Shown piece by piece: positions 43,471-52,261 of a stretch of DNA of 64,000 nucleotides (position 1 is the first letter of the stretch; every line of letters starts with the position of its first letter). The position numbers and the translations under genes were made by a program. The notes beneath the pieces were generated by a model. It had not been told where the DNA came from, made no database searches, and saw only the letters and a program-made list of their open reading frames with translations. Source of the stretch: Kineosporia babensis (GTDB lineage Bacteria > Actinomycetota > Actinomycetes > Actinomycetales > Kineosporiaceae); contig NZ_JAJOMB010000003.1 in the NCBI RefSeq assembly GCF_021129305.1, positions 62,001-126,000 on the forward strand, given 5' to 3'.

Positions 43471-44592
43471 TCAGGGCTGGACGGTGAGGAACAGCCAGGC
43501 GCCGAGCAGGACCAGGTGCACCACACCCTGCAGCGTGTAGGCCCGGCCCTGCACCACGGTGAACGCGGTGACCACGATGGTCAGCGCGAACAGGATCATC
43601 TGGGTGGGCTCCAGACCCAGCTCCAGCGGTCCGGACAGCCAGATCATCGCGATCGCCACGGCCGGGATGGTCAGGCCGATCGAGGCCATCGCCGAGCCGT
43701 AGGCCAGGTTCAGGCTGAGCTGCACCCGGTTGCGGGCGGCGTTGCGGCCGGCCGCGATCGACTCGGGGGCGAGCACGAACAGCGCGATCACCACACCGAC
43801 CACCGCGTAGGGCAGGCCCAGGTCGCTGACCACGTTCTCGATGGTCGGCGAGAGCAGCTTGGCCAGGCCGACCACCGACACCAGCGACACGATCAGCAGG
43901 CCCAGGCTGACCCAGGCGGCGCTGGCCGGCGGCGGGTCGGCGTGACCGTCCTCGTCCAGGTCCAGCAGGCCGGTGACCTTGCCCTGCTCGTCGCTGGAGA
44001 CCGGCAGGAAGAAGTCGCGGTGCCGGATGGTCTGGGTGAACACGAAGGTGCCGTACAGGGCCAGCGACGCGACGGCCGCGAAGACCAGCTGCGACGTGGA
44101 GTAGGCCAGGCCCGCCGCGGAGGTGGTGAAGGTGGGCAGCACCAGCGCGATCCCGGCCAGCGCGATCACCGTGGTCACGGCCGAGCCGGTGCCGGAGGCG
44201 TTGAAGCTGACGATGTGGTGCTTGCGGGCGCCCAGCAGCAGCGACAGACCGACGATGCCGTTGAAGGTGATCATCACCGCCGCGAACACCGTGTCCCGGG
44301 CGTAGGTGCTGGCCCCCTGGCCGCCGCTGGTCATCAGCAGCACGATGAGCGCCACCTCGATCACGGTGACCGCGACCGCCAGGATCAGCGAGCCGAACGG
44401 TTCACCGACCTTGTGGGCCACCACCTCGGCGTGGTGCACCGCAGCGACGATCGACGCGATCAGCGCCACCGTCACCAGCGTGAGCTCCAGCCAGTGGTCG
44501 TGCCGGAACCAGGTCACGGCCAGGACGAGTGCGGAGACGACAGGGAGGACGAGCGGCCACCGGAGACGCTCAGTAGATGCAGGGGCGCTCAT
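43471..44592 (-). CDS. chaA: ChaA-type Ca2+(Na+,K+)/H+ antiporter
   Basis: A membrane antiporter of 373 residues with 11 or so helices. The two alpha repeats of the CaCA superfamily are visible: GEPFGSLILAVAVTVIEVALI (about 62-82) and LAPESIAAGRNAARNRVQLSLNLAYGSAMASIGL (about 270-305). A short acidic loop SSDEQGKVTGLLDLDEDGHAD links the halves. It exports Ca2+ or monovalent cations in exchange for protons. It is convergent with the PKS operon and probably unrelated to it. Confidence 0.93.
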   Translation of the reverse strand: MSAPASTERLRWPLVLPVVSALVLAVTWFRHDHWLELTLVTVALIASIVAAVHHAEVVAHKVGEPFGSLILAVAVTVIEVALIVLLMTSGGQGASTYARDTVFAAVMITFNGIVGLSLLLGARKHHIVSFNASGTGSAVTTVIALAGIALVLPTFTTSAAGLAYSTSQLVFAAVASLALYGTFVFTQTIRHRDFFLPVSSDEQGKVTGLLDLDEDGHADPPPASAAWVSLGLLIVSLVSVVGLAKLLSPTIENVVSDLGLPYAVVGVVIALFVLAPESIAAGRNAARNRVQLSLNLAYGSAMASIGLTIPAVAIAMIWLSGPLELGLEPTQMILFALTIVVTAFTVVQGRAYTLQGVVHLVLLGAWLFLTVQP

Positions 44593-44954
44593 AGGGTCAA
44601 CCTATCGACAGTTACCCTCGGTCGGCACGTCGGGGCCTGACCGTTATGTGGCTGTAGCCTGATGCGGCAGCATGTTTCGCGGGCGAAAGTGGGCGAGATC
44701 TCCATCCCCGCACCAGATCAACGCCTTTGGCGCCCCGTCCCGCGAGAATCTCAAAGCCGCACGACCCGGCCCCGGAACGATGCCCCGGAGCCGAGAAAGC
44801 CTTACCCAAGAGCCGATTCACCAGCTCATTACGAACGACTAACAATCTTGCCGGTTCGCTTTAGCTTCTGACGTCACCGTTTTAGTTGCCTGCAGCATCT
44901 TCTGCACCGGCGCCCGACGTCACCCGTTCGGTCCACATCTCGTAGCCTGGCCCG
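44593..44954. other. 362-bp intergenic region
   Basis: It contains the divergent promoters of the antiporter and HAD genes. It is less GC-rich in its middle. GACGTCACC-GTT occurs twice (near 44872 and 44919), a possible direct-repeat site. A leftward open frame of 77 codons (44612-44845) has no motif or ribosome site and is not called. No RNA gene was recognised. Confidence 0.5.
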
Positions 44955-45653
44955 ATGGACCCGGCCGCCACCCAGACCCCCGCCGCCGTGCTCTGGGACA
45001 TCGACGGCACTCTGCTCACCTCCGGAGGAGTTGCCGCCCGCGCCTTCCTCGAGGCTGTCGAGCAGGTGACCGGCCGGGCGCCGATACCGGACGGGATCGA
45101 GTTCGGCGGCCGGATCGATCCCGAGATCGCACAGTTGCTCCTGGAAACCATCGAGCACGACGTCAGCCATGTCCCGGCCGCCCTGGCCCACTACCACGAC
45201 CTGATGCGCGAGCGCACCGAAGCACTGAACTCCCGGACTCGGGCTCTGCCCGGCGTCCAGGCCCTGGTGTCCGAACTCGCCCAGGCCCAGGTCCGGCAGA
45301 CCGTTGTCACCGGCAACATCCGCTCCGTCGCCGCGATGAAGCTGGCCGCCGCCGGGCTGGTGCCTCCCATCGACGTGGAGGCCGGCGGCTACGGCGACAG
45401 CGGCGCCACCCGGGCCGACGTTGCTGCCGCCGGCCTGCAGTCTCTCTTCGGGGCCGAGTGGCGCTCCCGCGCGGCCGAGTGCTGGATCATCGGTGACACC
45501 CCACGCGACCTGGCCTGCGCCCGGGCGGTCGGTACGCGCTGCGCCTTGGTGGCTACCGGGCGGACACCAATGGACGCACTGGTCGGGTTGGGCGCGGACG
45601 TCGTGCTGAGCGGTCTGGAGACTTCCGAGGACCTGCGGCGCTTTTGGGGCTGA
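44955..45653 (+). CDS. HAD-family phosphatase
   Basis: A 232-residue hydrolase of the phosphoglycolate-phosphatase/beta-phosphoglucomutase group. Motif I is LWDIDGTLL with the nucleophile Asp15, motif II VTGN, and motif IV GDTPRDLACA. A helical cap domain (about 20-95) sits between motifs I and II. It is cytoplasmic, and the substrate is unknown. The lectin-fusion gene follows by 80 bp. Confidence 0.9.
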   Translation: MDPAATQTPAAVLWDIDGTLLTSGGVAARAFLEAVEQVTGRAPIPDGIEFGGRIDPEIAQLLLETIEHDVSHVPAALAHYHDLMRERTEALNSRTRALPGVQALVSELAQAQVRQTVVTGNIRSVAAMKLAAAGLVPPIDVEAGGYGDSGATRADVAAAGLQSLFGAEWRSRAAECWIIGDTPRDLACARAVGTRCALVATGRTPMDALVGLGADVVLSGLETSEDLRRFWG

Positions 45654-45732
45654 TCACCGGAGCCTCGAAAGTGAACTCGGCCTCCGGCCTCGCCGTGCTT
45701 CAGGGAGACGGTTCCGACCAGAGAAGGCAGCG

Positions 45733-46995
45733 ATGCTCCCGCCCACCTACGCAACAGTCCTCCGCCCCGGGGAACATCTCTCCGACCGGGCGGTGAGCAG
45801 CCCGAACGGCGAGTTCAGCCTGGTGCACCAGCACGACGGCAACGTGGTGATCTACCGCAACGCCGACGGCCACGCGGTCTGGGCGACCGGCACCAACTTC
45901 CAGGGCGATGTCGATCTGGGCGCGCGCACGGGCCGGCTGACGCTACGCGAGAACGGTTCGCTGGCGGTGCAGGACTCCGACGGCATCTACCTGTGGCAGA
46001 GCCCGGCGCAGCCGAACCCGGCGCAGTTGAGCCTGGTGGTGACCGACCGGGGCCAGGCCCTTCTGGTGGACGGCTCGGGCCGGGAGGTCTGGTACTCGCC
46101 GCGCCCGCCCGAGTACTGGCGCGTGTGGAAGTCCGTGTCCGACGGCCACCGACTGCGCCGTGGCCAGACGCTGCGGGGGCAGTCCCTGACTTCGGCCAAC
46201 GGCCGCTTCACCTTGGTGTGGGACCACGGCGGCCAGGTGTACCTGCGGGAGAAGGACGTGGGGGTGCGCTGGCTACGGCGGCTCGAGCCGGGTGCCGGCC
46301 TGGTGATGGACGACGAGGGCAGCCTGGACGTCCGGCACCCCAACGGGACGGTGTCGAGCTGGACCCTGGCCCCCAGCTGGCAGGGCGTGCACGAGTGCTA
46401 TGTCAGCGACGAAGGACGGATCACGCTGGCCGACGGGTCCGGCCAGGTGCTGTGGGCCGGTGAGGCTCCTCAGGGCATGCTGCGGGACGCCGAGTGGCCG
46501 GCCGATATACCCGAGCGCCGGCTGCGGTCCTCGGAGCGCCCGGAGATCGACCTGTCCGATCACAACGAGTTCGACGCGCTGGTGGTACGCACCGACTTCG
46601 AGCATCCCGAGGCCTGGGCCCGGATCGTGGCCGAGCTGCACCTGCCGATGCAGGGCGTGCCGGACTCCGAGCCGGCGACGCCGCGGCTGATCGACGATCC
46701 GATCTGGGCCGGCGCCCACTACGAGGAGATTGTCTCGGCCCTGCCTGCGGATGCTCCCGAGGCGGTTTTCGTCGCGGACTCCGAAGCCATGAGCACCGAC
46801 GATCGCGGATTGCTGGCCGTTCACGCCGAACGACTGCTCAATCCGGAGGAATTCGCCGAGGACTTCGATCCGGACGAGGTGCCGGAGGCCTTCCGGATCG
46901 AGGCCCGGCAGGCCGAGCTGATGACAGTGAACCTGGCCCTGGCCAACTCGGACTTCGAGGACTGGGTGCACCAGGGAATCGACCTCAGCGCCTGA
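45733..46995 (+). CDS. B-lectin domains fused to DUF6924
   Basis: A 420-residue protein without signal peptide. Two bulb-type (mannose-binding) lectin units occupy about residues 8-125 and 135-245, each with LRPGEHL or LRRGQTL openings and NGEFSLVHQHDGNVVIY-type Q-x-D-x-N-x-V-x-Y repeats; in the second unit the Q/D/N/Y residues are largely replaced (LVWDHGGQVYL), so sugar binding there may be lost. The C-terminus (about 275-415) starts LVVRTDFEHPEAWARIV and ends NLALANSDFEDWV, matching DUF6924 as I remember it. The role is unknown. It converges on the glycan operon and overlaps its last gene by 11 bp. Confidence 0.75.
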   Translation: MLPPTYATVLRPGEHLSDRAVSSPNGEFSLVHQHDGNVVIYRNADGHAVWATGTNFQGDVDLGARTGRLTLRENGSLAVQDSDGIYLWQSPAQPNPAQLSLVVTDRGQALLVDGSGREVWYSPRPPEYWRVWKSVSDGHRLRRGQTLRGQSLTSANGRFTLVWDHGGQVYLREKDVGVRWLRRLEPGAGLVMDDEGSLDVRHPNGTVSSWTLAPSWQGVHECYVSDEGRITLADGSGQVLWAGEAPQGMLRDAEWPADIPERRLRSSERPEIDLSDHNEFDALVVRTDFEHPEAWARIVAELHLPMQGVPDSEPATPRLIDDPIWAGAHYEEIVSALPADAPEAVFVADSEAMSTDDRGLLAVHAERLLNPEEFAEDFDPDEVPEAFRIEARQAELMTVNLALANSDFEDWVHQGIDLSA

Positions 46996-48187
46996 AGAGT
47001 TCGGCCATCAGGTCCCGGCCGGGTAGGGCGTGCTGCCACCGCGCCACCCGGCCGAGGACACGTGAGGACCGTACGAGGAGCCGACCGAAACGCACCTCGC
47101 CCACGGTGTTCTCACGCAGCTGATCCACTGCGTCCTGCAGGAGAGCCACCAGGTCGTCCGAGGGTGCCTCGCCGTGAAACGTGGCCTGGTAACGGGCTCG
47201 GGATCGGGCCAGCCGACCCGGTGTCTCGCCGTCCGGGTAGACGGCCACGTTCAATCGGCACGCAAGCAATGCTTGGAGCAGCCGCGGTGAGACCGGTCCG
47301 TTCAGCGACAGCAGCAGGTTGGCCGGGTACTCCCCTCGGCTGACGTCCTCCGGCGGGATCCGTTCCAGCAGCGCCCGCTTCTCCTCCTCCTTCTCCTGCC
47401 GGCGGCTGTCGGGACTGGATCGGCCGGCCCAGTCCGGACCGTCGTGCCAGGCCACCGCCGCGGGCTCGTGGGCCAGCACGGCTCCAGCGTTCCAGGCGCG
47501 GAACGCGAACTCCCAGTCCTCGCCCCCGTAGTGCCGGAACGACTCGTCGAACCCGCCGATCTCGCTGAACAGTTGGGCGCTGCAGCACATCACCGCACTG
47601 ATCACGTACTGGTAGCTGGACGAATCCGCCCTCAGCAGATCGGAGCTGTCCCGGTATCCCCGGCTCAACCACTCCGGTGCGCCCAACTCCCGAGGCGCCG
47701 GCCCGTGTCCGTTGATCCAGTCCCTCACCTCCAATGGCGTCCAGCCCGCCAGATCGGCGTGCTCACGACGGCCGACCACCAGAGCATCAGGAACCAGGGA
47801 CGGTAGGCGCGAGATTGCTTCCAGGTATCCGGTGGTCGGGATGGTGTCCTGGTCCAAGAACACCAGCACCTGCCCCCGGGCCGATCGAACGGCCAGGTTA
47901 CGGGCTGCGGCAGCCCGAAAACCCAGATCCTCCTGGCGTACTACGCGCACGTCCAGAGAGCAGGCGTCGAGGGTCAAGGGTTGCGGTGAGCCGTCGTCGG
48001 CCACGATCACCTCGAACCGGGAACGCGGATAGCTCTGCAGGCGCAGCCCTTCAAGCAGCATCGCCAACTGCCGCTCACCCTGGTAATAGGGCACGATGAC
48101 GCTGAGGAACGGGCGAGGATGGGCTGCCGTCACCAGATCCCAGCGGTTGCCCGGCACCACGTACCGGCCGTCGGGCAGACAGATCAT
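46985..48187 (-). CDS. GT2-family glycosyltransferase
   Basis: A 400-residue GT-A-fold transferase. N-terminal LSVIVPYYQGERQL, IVADDGSPQPL, the metal-binding LDQD and acceptor-side FDESFRHYGGEDWEFAFRAW are all visible, giving a chondroitin-polymerase/GalNAc-transferase-like organisation. The C-terminal 130 residues are unassigned. Its start overlaps the stop of the preceding GT4 gene (ATGA). It is the last gene of the leftward glycan operon. Confidence 0.9.
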   Translation of the reverse strand: MICLPDGRYVVPGNRWDLVTAAHPRPFLSVIVPYYQGERQLAMLLEGLRLQSYPRSRFEVIVADDGSPQPLTLDACSLDVRVVRQEDLGFRAAAARNLAVRSARGQVLVFLDQDTIPTTGYLEAISRLPSLVPDALVVGRREHADLAGWTPLEVRDWINGHGPAPRELGAPEWLSRGYRDSSDLLRADSSSYQYVISAVMCCSAQLFSEIGGFDESFRHYGGEDWEFAFRAWNAGAVLAHEPAAVAWHDGPDWAGRSSPDSRRQEKEEEKRALLERIPPEDVSRGEYPANLLLSLNGPVSPRLLQALLACRLNVAVYPDGETPGRLARSRARYQATFHGEAPSDDLVALLQDAVDQLRENTVGEVRFGRLLVRSSRVLGRVARWQHALPGRDLMAELFRR

Positions 48188-49185
48188 CGGCTCAGGACCG
48201 GTCCGGGCCGGGACGGTTCCAGAGCCTGGGCATAGGCCGCCGCCACCGACGCCTCGTGCCGATCCGTAGGTGGCCCGACCTCCAGCCAGGACCGGGCCGG
48301 TTCGGCCAGGACTGCCCTCGCCGATTCGGCGAAAGACCCGGGCCGGTAGAGATTCACCAGCCCGGGGCAGGCCTCGGCCAGTTCCCGGGAGTAAGGACCG
48401 GCAGCCACCAACGGACGACGTCCGGCCGCGATCCAGCTGTTCAGCGAGCCCGACGCCGAGATGTTCGGGGCCGGGACGACGGGAAGCGCAACCTGCCGCA
48501 ACCTTTTCAGCAGATCCTCTTGCGGAACGTACCCGGTCACCTCGAAGCCGCGTCCGGATTGCGCGGCCCGAGACGACAGGTGAGCGATCAGACCGTCATG
48601 GCCCTCGGCCGGACGACCGATCGCGGTCAGCCCAAGATCGGTCGGCAGTTCGCGCATCTCCTCCAGCAGTTCCTCGTGCCCCTTGCCCGGGTAGAGAAAT
48701 CCGAAGACGGCGGCCTGCCGAAGTGGGCGGGGACGCTGCTGCGCTTCGATCGGCGAACCGGCAACCATGGGCAGCGGAACGACCTGAGCAACCACAAGCT
48801 TGGCGAACGTCTGCAAAAGGCCGAGTTCATGGCGGCTGTTCACGAAGACCGCATCCGCGGCTTCGGCCACCGCCCGGAACCCGTCCGCCCGGCGCCGGTA
48901 CCGCGATGGTTCGTCCCCCGGGTCCGGCAGGTCGTGCAGCGTCACGCTGAGCGGAACCGGAAGGTTCGCGCGCATCCGCAGGAACGCAGCAGCGGCCGCA
49001 CGAGCGTCCGGCCCGAAAAGCGCCTCGGTGTAATGCACATGCGCCCGCCGGATACCCTCCGGCTCCAGATTCTGCGGATCGGCCAGAAAGACTCGCCGAC
49101 CCCCGGTACTGCGGGCCAGCCAGTCCGCGAAGATCACCACCCCGTGCTCACGCGGCCCGATCACCAGATGCGTCACCTCGCTCAT
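48184..49185 (-). CDS. GT4-like glycosyltransferase
   Basis: A 333-residue GT-B-like protein. It shows LSVTLHDLPDPGDE in the N-terminal domain, VFVNSRHELGLL, then AAVFGFLYPGKGHEELLEEM at the start of the nucleotide-sugar domain and SASGSLNSWIAAGRRPLVA in place of the usual E-x7-E acceptor motif. The ATG start (MSEVTH) overlaps the stop of the upstream GT gene. It acts in the same pathway as its neighbours; the substrate is unknown. Confidence 0.8.
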   Translation of the reverse strand: MSEVTHLVIGPREHGVVIFADWLARSTGGRRVFLADPQNLEPEGIRRAHVHYTEALFGPDARAAAAAFLRMRANLPVPLSVTLHDLPDPGDEPSRYRRRADGFRAVAEAADAVFVNSRHELGLLQTFAKLVVAQVVPLPMVAGSPIEAQQRPRPLRQAAVFGFLYPGKGHEELLEEMRELPTDLGLTAIGRPAEGHDGLIAHLSSRAAQSGRGFEVTGYVPQEDLLKRLRQVALPVVPAPNISASGSLNSWIAAGRRPLVAAGPYSRELAEACPGLVNLYRPGSFAESARAVLAEPARSWLEVGPPTDRHEASVAAAYAQALEPSRPGPVLSR

Positions 49186-50228
49186 CCGGAGATCACCGCC
49201 ATCGGTTGCGCCTGCCGGGGTTCGATCAGTCGGCGCACGGCTCCTCGGTAGATCTCTTCGTGCCGCCTTCGGACGTCGGTGAGCTGTCGCGCCCGCATCT
49301 GCGGGTCCGCGGGTGGTACCGGGTCGGCGGTGAGCGCCTGCTGAACCGCGGCCGACAGCGAAACCGGATCCAGACCGAAGGTTTCGTCGTGCTGGTAGCC
49401 GACCACCTCGTCCCATTGGTCTGCGTAGTACCCGCACGAAGGGGCCACGACCCGGGTGCCCAAGTCCCGGCAGGCCTCCAGCCACCCAGAATGAGTACCG
49501 AACCGGTTGGGCAGAACGTACGCGTGCAGGCCCTGAAGGTAGGCGGCGAACTCAGGATCGCTGAAGCGTTCGTGGACCGCCAGGTCGATCAGCCCTTGCT
49601 CAGCGAGGCCGCGAGTCAGTCTCAGCTCCAACCGGTTTCGTACCCCGGGGTGCAGGTCGACCCGTAACCGGGCCGAGGCCGTCTGCGCCCCGATCAGCGC
49701 TGCCTCCACCACCAGGTCGGGCTCGACCACGTTGCGGCGCAGGTCTTTGAAGTGGATGCCGATCATGCGTTCCCGGCCGCTGGCGAGCATCGGCTGGGTC
49801 GGGGTGCCGAAGACCGCCGGATGCTCGAGCACCTGAGCCTTGCGCCCCCACCGGTGACGGATCTCGGCCGCGGCACCGGTGGTGAGGGTGATCACCGCGG
49901 CCGCGGCCGGCACCAGCAGATCCAGATGCCGGTCGTGGGCCTCGGAGCTGAGCTGATGCGGGTTGCGCAGGTCGTGCACGGTCAGCACCAGCGGGACCTG
50001 AAGAATCCCCAGTTGGGCGATCCACACCTGCATCTCGTCGGCGCTGAGGTGCTCATAGCCGAAATGCAGGTGCACCAGGTCGAACTCGTGGTGGTGCCGG
50101 CCGATCCACTCCGGGGTCAGCGCCAGGCTCGGAACCTCCAGGGGCGAGCTGGCGAATCGCCACCGGCCGGGGCAGACCTGGCGCACGTACGGATGCTCAC
50201 CCGGGATCTGCAGAACCTTCAGCCTCAC
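49182..50228 (-). CDS. GT4-like glycosyltransferase
   Basis: A 348-residue GT-B-like protein with FDLVHLHFGYEHLSADE, LVLTVHDLRNPH and a nucleotide-sugar domain containing PNRFGTHSGWLEACRDLGTRVVAPSCGYYAD, an E-bearing acceptor motif. The GTG start overlaps the methyltransferase stop by four bases (GTGA); an ATG four codons upstream is an alternative. It is paralogous in layout to the following GT gene, suggesting successive sugar additions. Confidence 0.8.
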   Translation of the reverse strand: MRLKVLQIPGEHPYVRQVCPGRWRFASSPLEVPSLALTPEWIGRHHHEFDLVHLHFGYEHLSADEMQVWIAQLGILQVPLVLTVHDLRNPHQLSSEAHDRHLDLLVPAAAAVITLTTGAAAEIRHRWGRKAQVLEHPAVFGTPTQPMLASGRERMIGIHFKDLRRNVVEPDLVVEAALIGAQTASARLRVDLHPGVRNRLELRLTRGLAEQGLIDLAVHERFSDPEFAAYLQGLHAYVLPNRFGTHSGWLEACRDLGTRVVAPSCGYYADQWDEVVGYQHDETFGLDPVSLSAAVQQALTADPVPPADPQMRARQLTDVRRRHEEIYRGAVRRLIEPRQAQPMAVISG

Positions 50229-50755
50229 GAGGTACGGCATTCGTACACGCCGACCTCGGAACCCGTCCAGCTGTTGCCGATCCCGGGGAAAGTGGCCAGC
50301 ACCCGTTCGTGGTCCCAGTCGTCCACCACGTGCACTTCGTGCGGGTTGCCCTCGAGCGCGCCCTGCGGGTAATGCACCACCGGGATGGACAGATACACGG
50401 CCCGGGCCGCGGCTTTACGCGACTTGTCCCACAGCGCCAGGGCCTCGGGCTCGCTCATGTGCTCGGCCACGTCCCCCAGGATCACCACATCCGCGTCGGG
50501 GAACTCCAGCTTCCGGGCGTCTCCCAGCACGATCTCGTCGTAGTGGTCGCGCAGCCGGTAGGTGTGCACGTACGGCTCGTAGATCTCGATCCCGGTGATC
50601 CGCTCGATCGGCAGCTCCCGCAGCAGCTTGGCGTAGGTACCGACCCCCGGGCCGATGTCCAGCACAGACACCGGGCGGTCGGCAGCGAGCTCGGCGACCC
50701 GGTCGCGGATCCAGCTCTTTCCTTCGGCTGAACTCATCGGCATGCGCCGCAGCAT
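50225..50755 (-). CDS. Class I SAM-dependent methyltransferase
   Basis: A 176-residue methyltransferase. Motif I is VLDIGPGVGTYAKLL (about 30-44), motif II acidic residue in ITGIEIYE, and post-motif DVVILGDVAEHM. It is cytoplasmic. Internal ATGs at codons 5 and 7 are possible starts, since no ribosome site is clear. As a member of the coupled glycosyltransferase operon it probably methylates a sugar or lipid acceptor. Confidence 0.85.
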   Translation of the reverse strand: MLRRMPMSSAEGKSWIRDRVAELAADRPVSVLDIGPGVGTYAKLLRELPIERITGIEIYEPYVHTYRLRDHYDEIVLGDARKLEFPDADVVILGDVAEHMSEPEALALWDKSRKAAARAVYLSIPVVHYPQGALEGNPHEVHVVDDWDHERVLATFPGIGNSWTGSEVGVYECRTS

Positions 50756-50848
50756 GGCACCGGGTCGCCGGGATCACATTACGAAAAGGCACCGTGCGTG
50801 ACGGCAGGCAACCGAAACGGACTTGTGCGACTGCCGGGGTTGCCGGTC

Positions 50849-51733
50849 CTACTGCTCCGGCCGGTGCAGCCAGGTGTTCAGCTCGGCCGGAAGCACCTGA
50901 GCCGCCCGCTCGCGGTAGGCCTCCAGCACCTCGGGTTCGAGCAGTGCTGCGCCGCCACCCGAGCGACCCTCACGGAAGAACGCGGCGCGGTCGTGGAACG
51001 GCTGGGTGGGCGTCCAGACCTCGGGCCGGGCCGACATCTGCTTGAACGACGCGGCCTCGAGGAGTTCGGCCCACAGCTCGTCGGGCACCTGCGCGCCGAG
51101 TCGTTCGGCGAGCGCGCGCATCTGCCCTTCCAGGTCGGCCGAGAGGTCGGCGTAGTGCAGGAGCACCAGGTCGTCCCGGTCGCGCTGCTCCCAGGCGATC
51201 CGGGCATGGTCCAGGTAGGCGTTCATCGACTGGCTCTCGCCGGCCGGGGCGCTGTCGGCCATCACCCACTCCCGCAGCCAGGTCCGGTCGTCGGTGGTCG
51301 GGTACAGGCTGATCTCCGGCGGGAAGCCCAGGCTCGTCATCATCGCCGGGGAGTCCATGTTGTGCAGGTGGTGGTACCAGGACAACGCACTGTCGAGCGG
51401 GTGCCGGGCCACGAACACGGTCTTCACACCCTCAGCCGTGGGCAGGCCGTCCAGCGGAGTGTGCGACTTCAGGATGCGACGGTGCGCCTGGGCCTCCAGG
51501 CGCGCCACGACGTCCTCGATCGGGGTGTCCTTCATGTCGATCCAGGGCGAGAGCCGGCTCAGCGGAGCATCGAAGCCGGTGGCCCGGAACAGCAGCATCG
51601 CGCAGATCGACTGCACCCACGTGGTGCCCGATTTCATCGGTGCCGCGACGATCACATCATCTGGGCGCAGCGTCACCGACTGCCAGCGCGCGTTGTCCTG
51701 AAAAGGGCCGTCGTACCGCTTGAGCTGCGTCAT
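50849..51733 (-). CDS. PAPS-dependent sulfotransferase
   Basis: A 294-residue cytosolic-type sulfotransferase (Sulfotransfer_1). The 5'-phosphosulfate loop is PMKSGTTWVQ near residue 33-42, the 3'-phosphate-binding segment is TVFVARHPLDSALSWYHH, and the C-terminal phosphate loop is FFREGRSGG. The ATG reading MTQLKRYDG was preferred because the family core begins about 25 residues before the loop; an ATG 15 codons upstream is also in frame. It lies 93 bp upstream of the glycosyltransferase operon and may sulfate its product. Confidence 0.88.
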   Translation of the reverse strand: MTQLKRYDGPFQDNARWQSVTLRPDDVIVAAPMKSGTTWVQSICAMLLFRATGFDAPLSRLSPWIDMKDTPIEDVVARLEAQAHRRILKSHTPLDGLPTAEGVKTVFVARHPLDSALSWYHHLHNMDSPAMMTSLGFPPEISLYPTTDDRTWLREWVMADSAPAGESQSMNAYLDHARIAWEQRDRDDLVLLHYADLSADLEGQMRALAERLGAQVPDELWAELLEAASFKQMSARPEVWTPTQPFHDRAAFFREGRSGGGAALLEPEVLEAYRERAAQVLPAELNTWLHRPEQ

Positions 51734-52050
51734 TTCCTTACCCACAACCACTCGCCGGGCGCTGTCGGCGGTGATCATAGGTGACGAACCTGGGCACTAC
51801 AGTCCCTGGTGCACTCCTGCATCCGACCTTCGGATGAGGCCGCCGACCGCAAGATCATCCGTCGTGATGGCGAACCCGCCTGCCTGCCCTGCCAGACTCC
51901 CCGAAAGCCGGATGAGCGCTCGGTGCATCCGCGGAAACGTACTCATCGTGGACGGGATACTCAGCAATGAAGTGGCGCACGGCAGTTGCGGCCGATGTTT
52001 CTCCCAGCCGACTGCCGGACGCAGCCCCAGCGCAGTGGGCGATCCTGGCG

Positions 52051-52242
52051 ATGTCGGCATCCCCGTCCGGTCAGGAGCCACCGGACGACGCGTTCGACGA
52101 GGAGAGCCCGGGCGCGTCGGACGACCTGAGCGTTCACGAGGTCGTCCGATCGCTCCTCTGGTCGGCCGCCGCGATTCTGCTGGTCGCGCTGGCGTGGTGG
52201 GTGCTCGGCCGGGCGACCGTCGACGGCCTGCGTCTTCTCTGA
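52051..52242 (+). CDS. Small single-pass membrane protein
   Basis: A possible 63-residue protein: an acidic, Pro/Ser-rich N-terminus of about 25 residues, then a membrane helix (SLLWSAAAILLVALAWWVLG). It could start further upstream at 51967. The stop lies 19 bp before the histidine kinase gene, so it may be co-transcribed and act as a small partner. Support is only composition and position. Confidence 0.45.
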   Translation: MSASPSGQEPPDDAFDEESPGASDDLSVHEVVRSLLWSAAAILLVALAWWVLGRATVDGLRLL

Positions 52243-52261
52243 GGCCTACCCTGATCCCCTG

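Noticed and set aside
44612-44845. Leftward 77-codon open frame in the antiporter/HAD gap
   Set aside because: No ribosome site, no motif, atypical composition; not supported as a gene.
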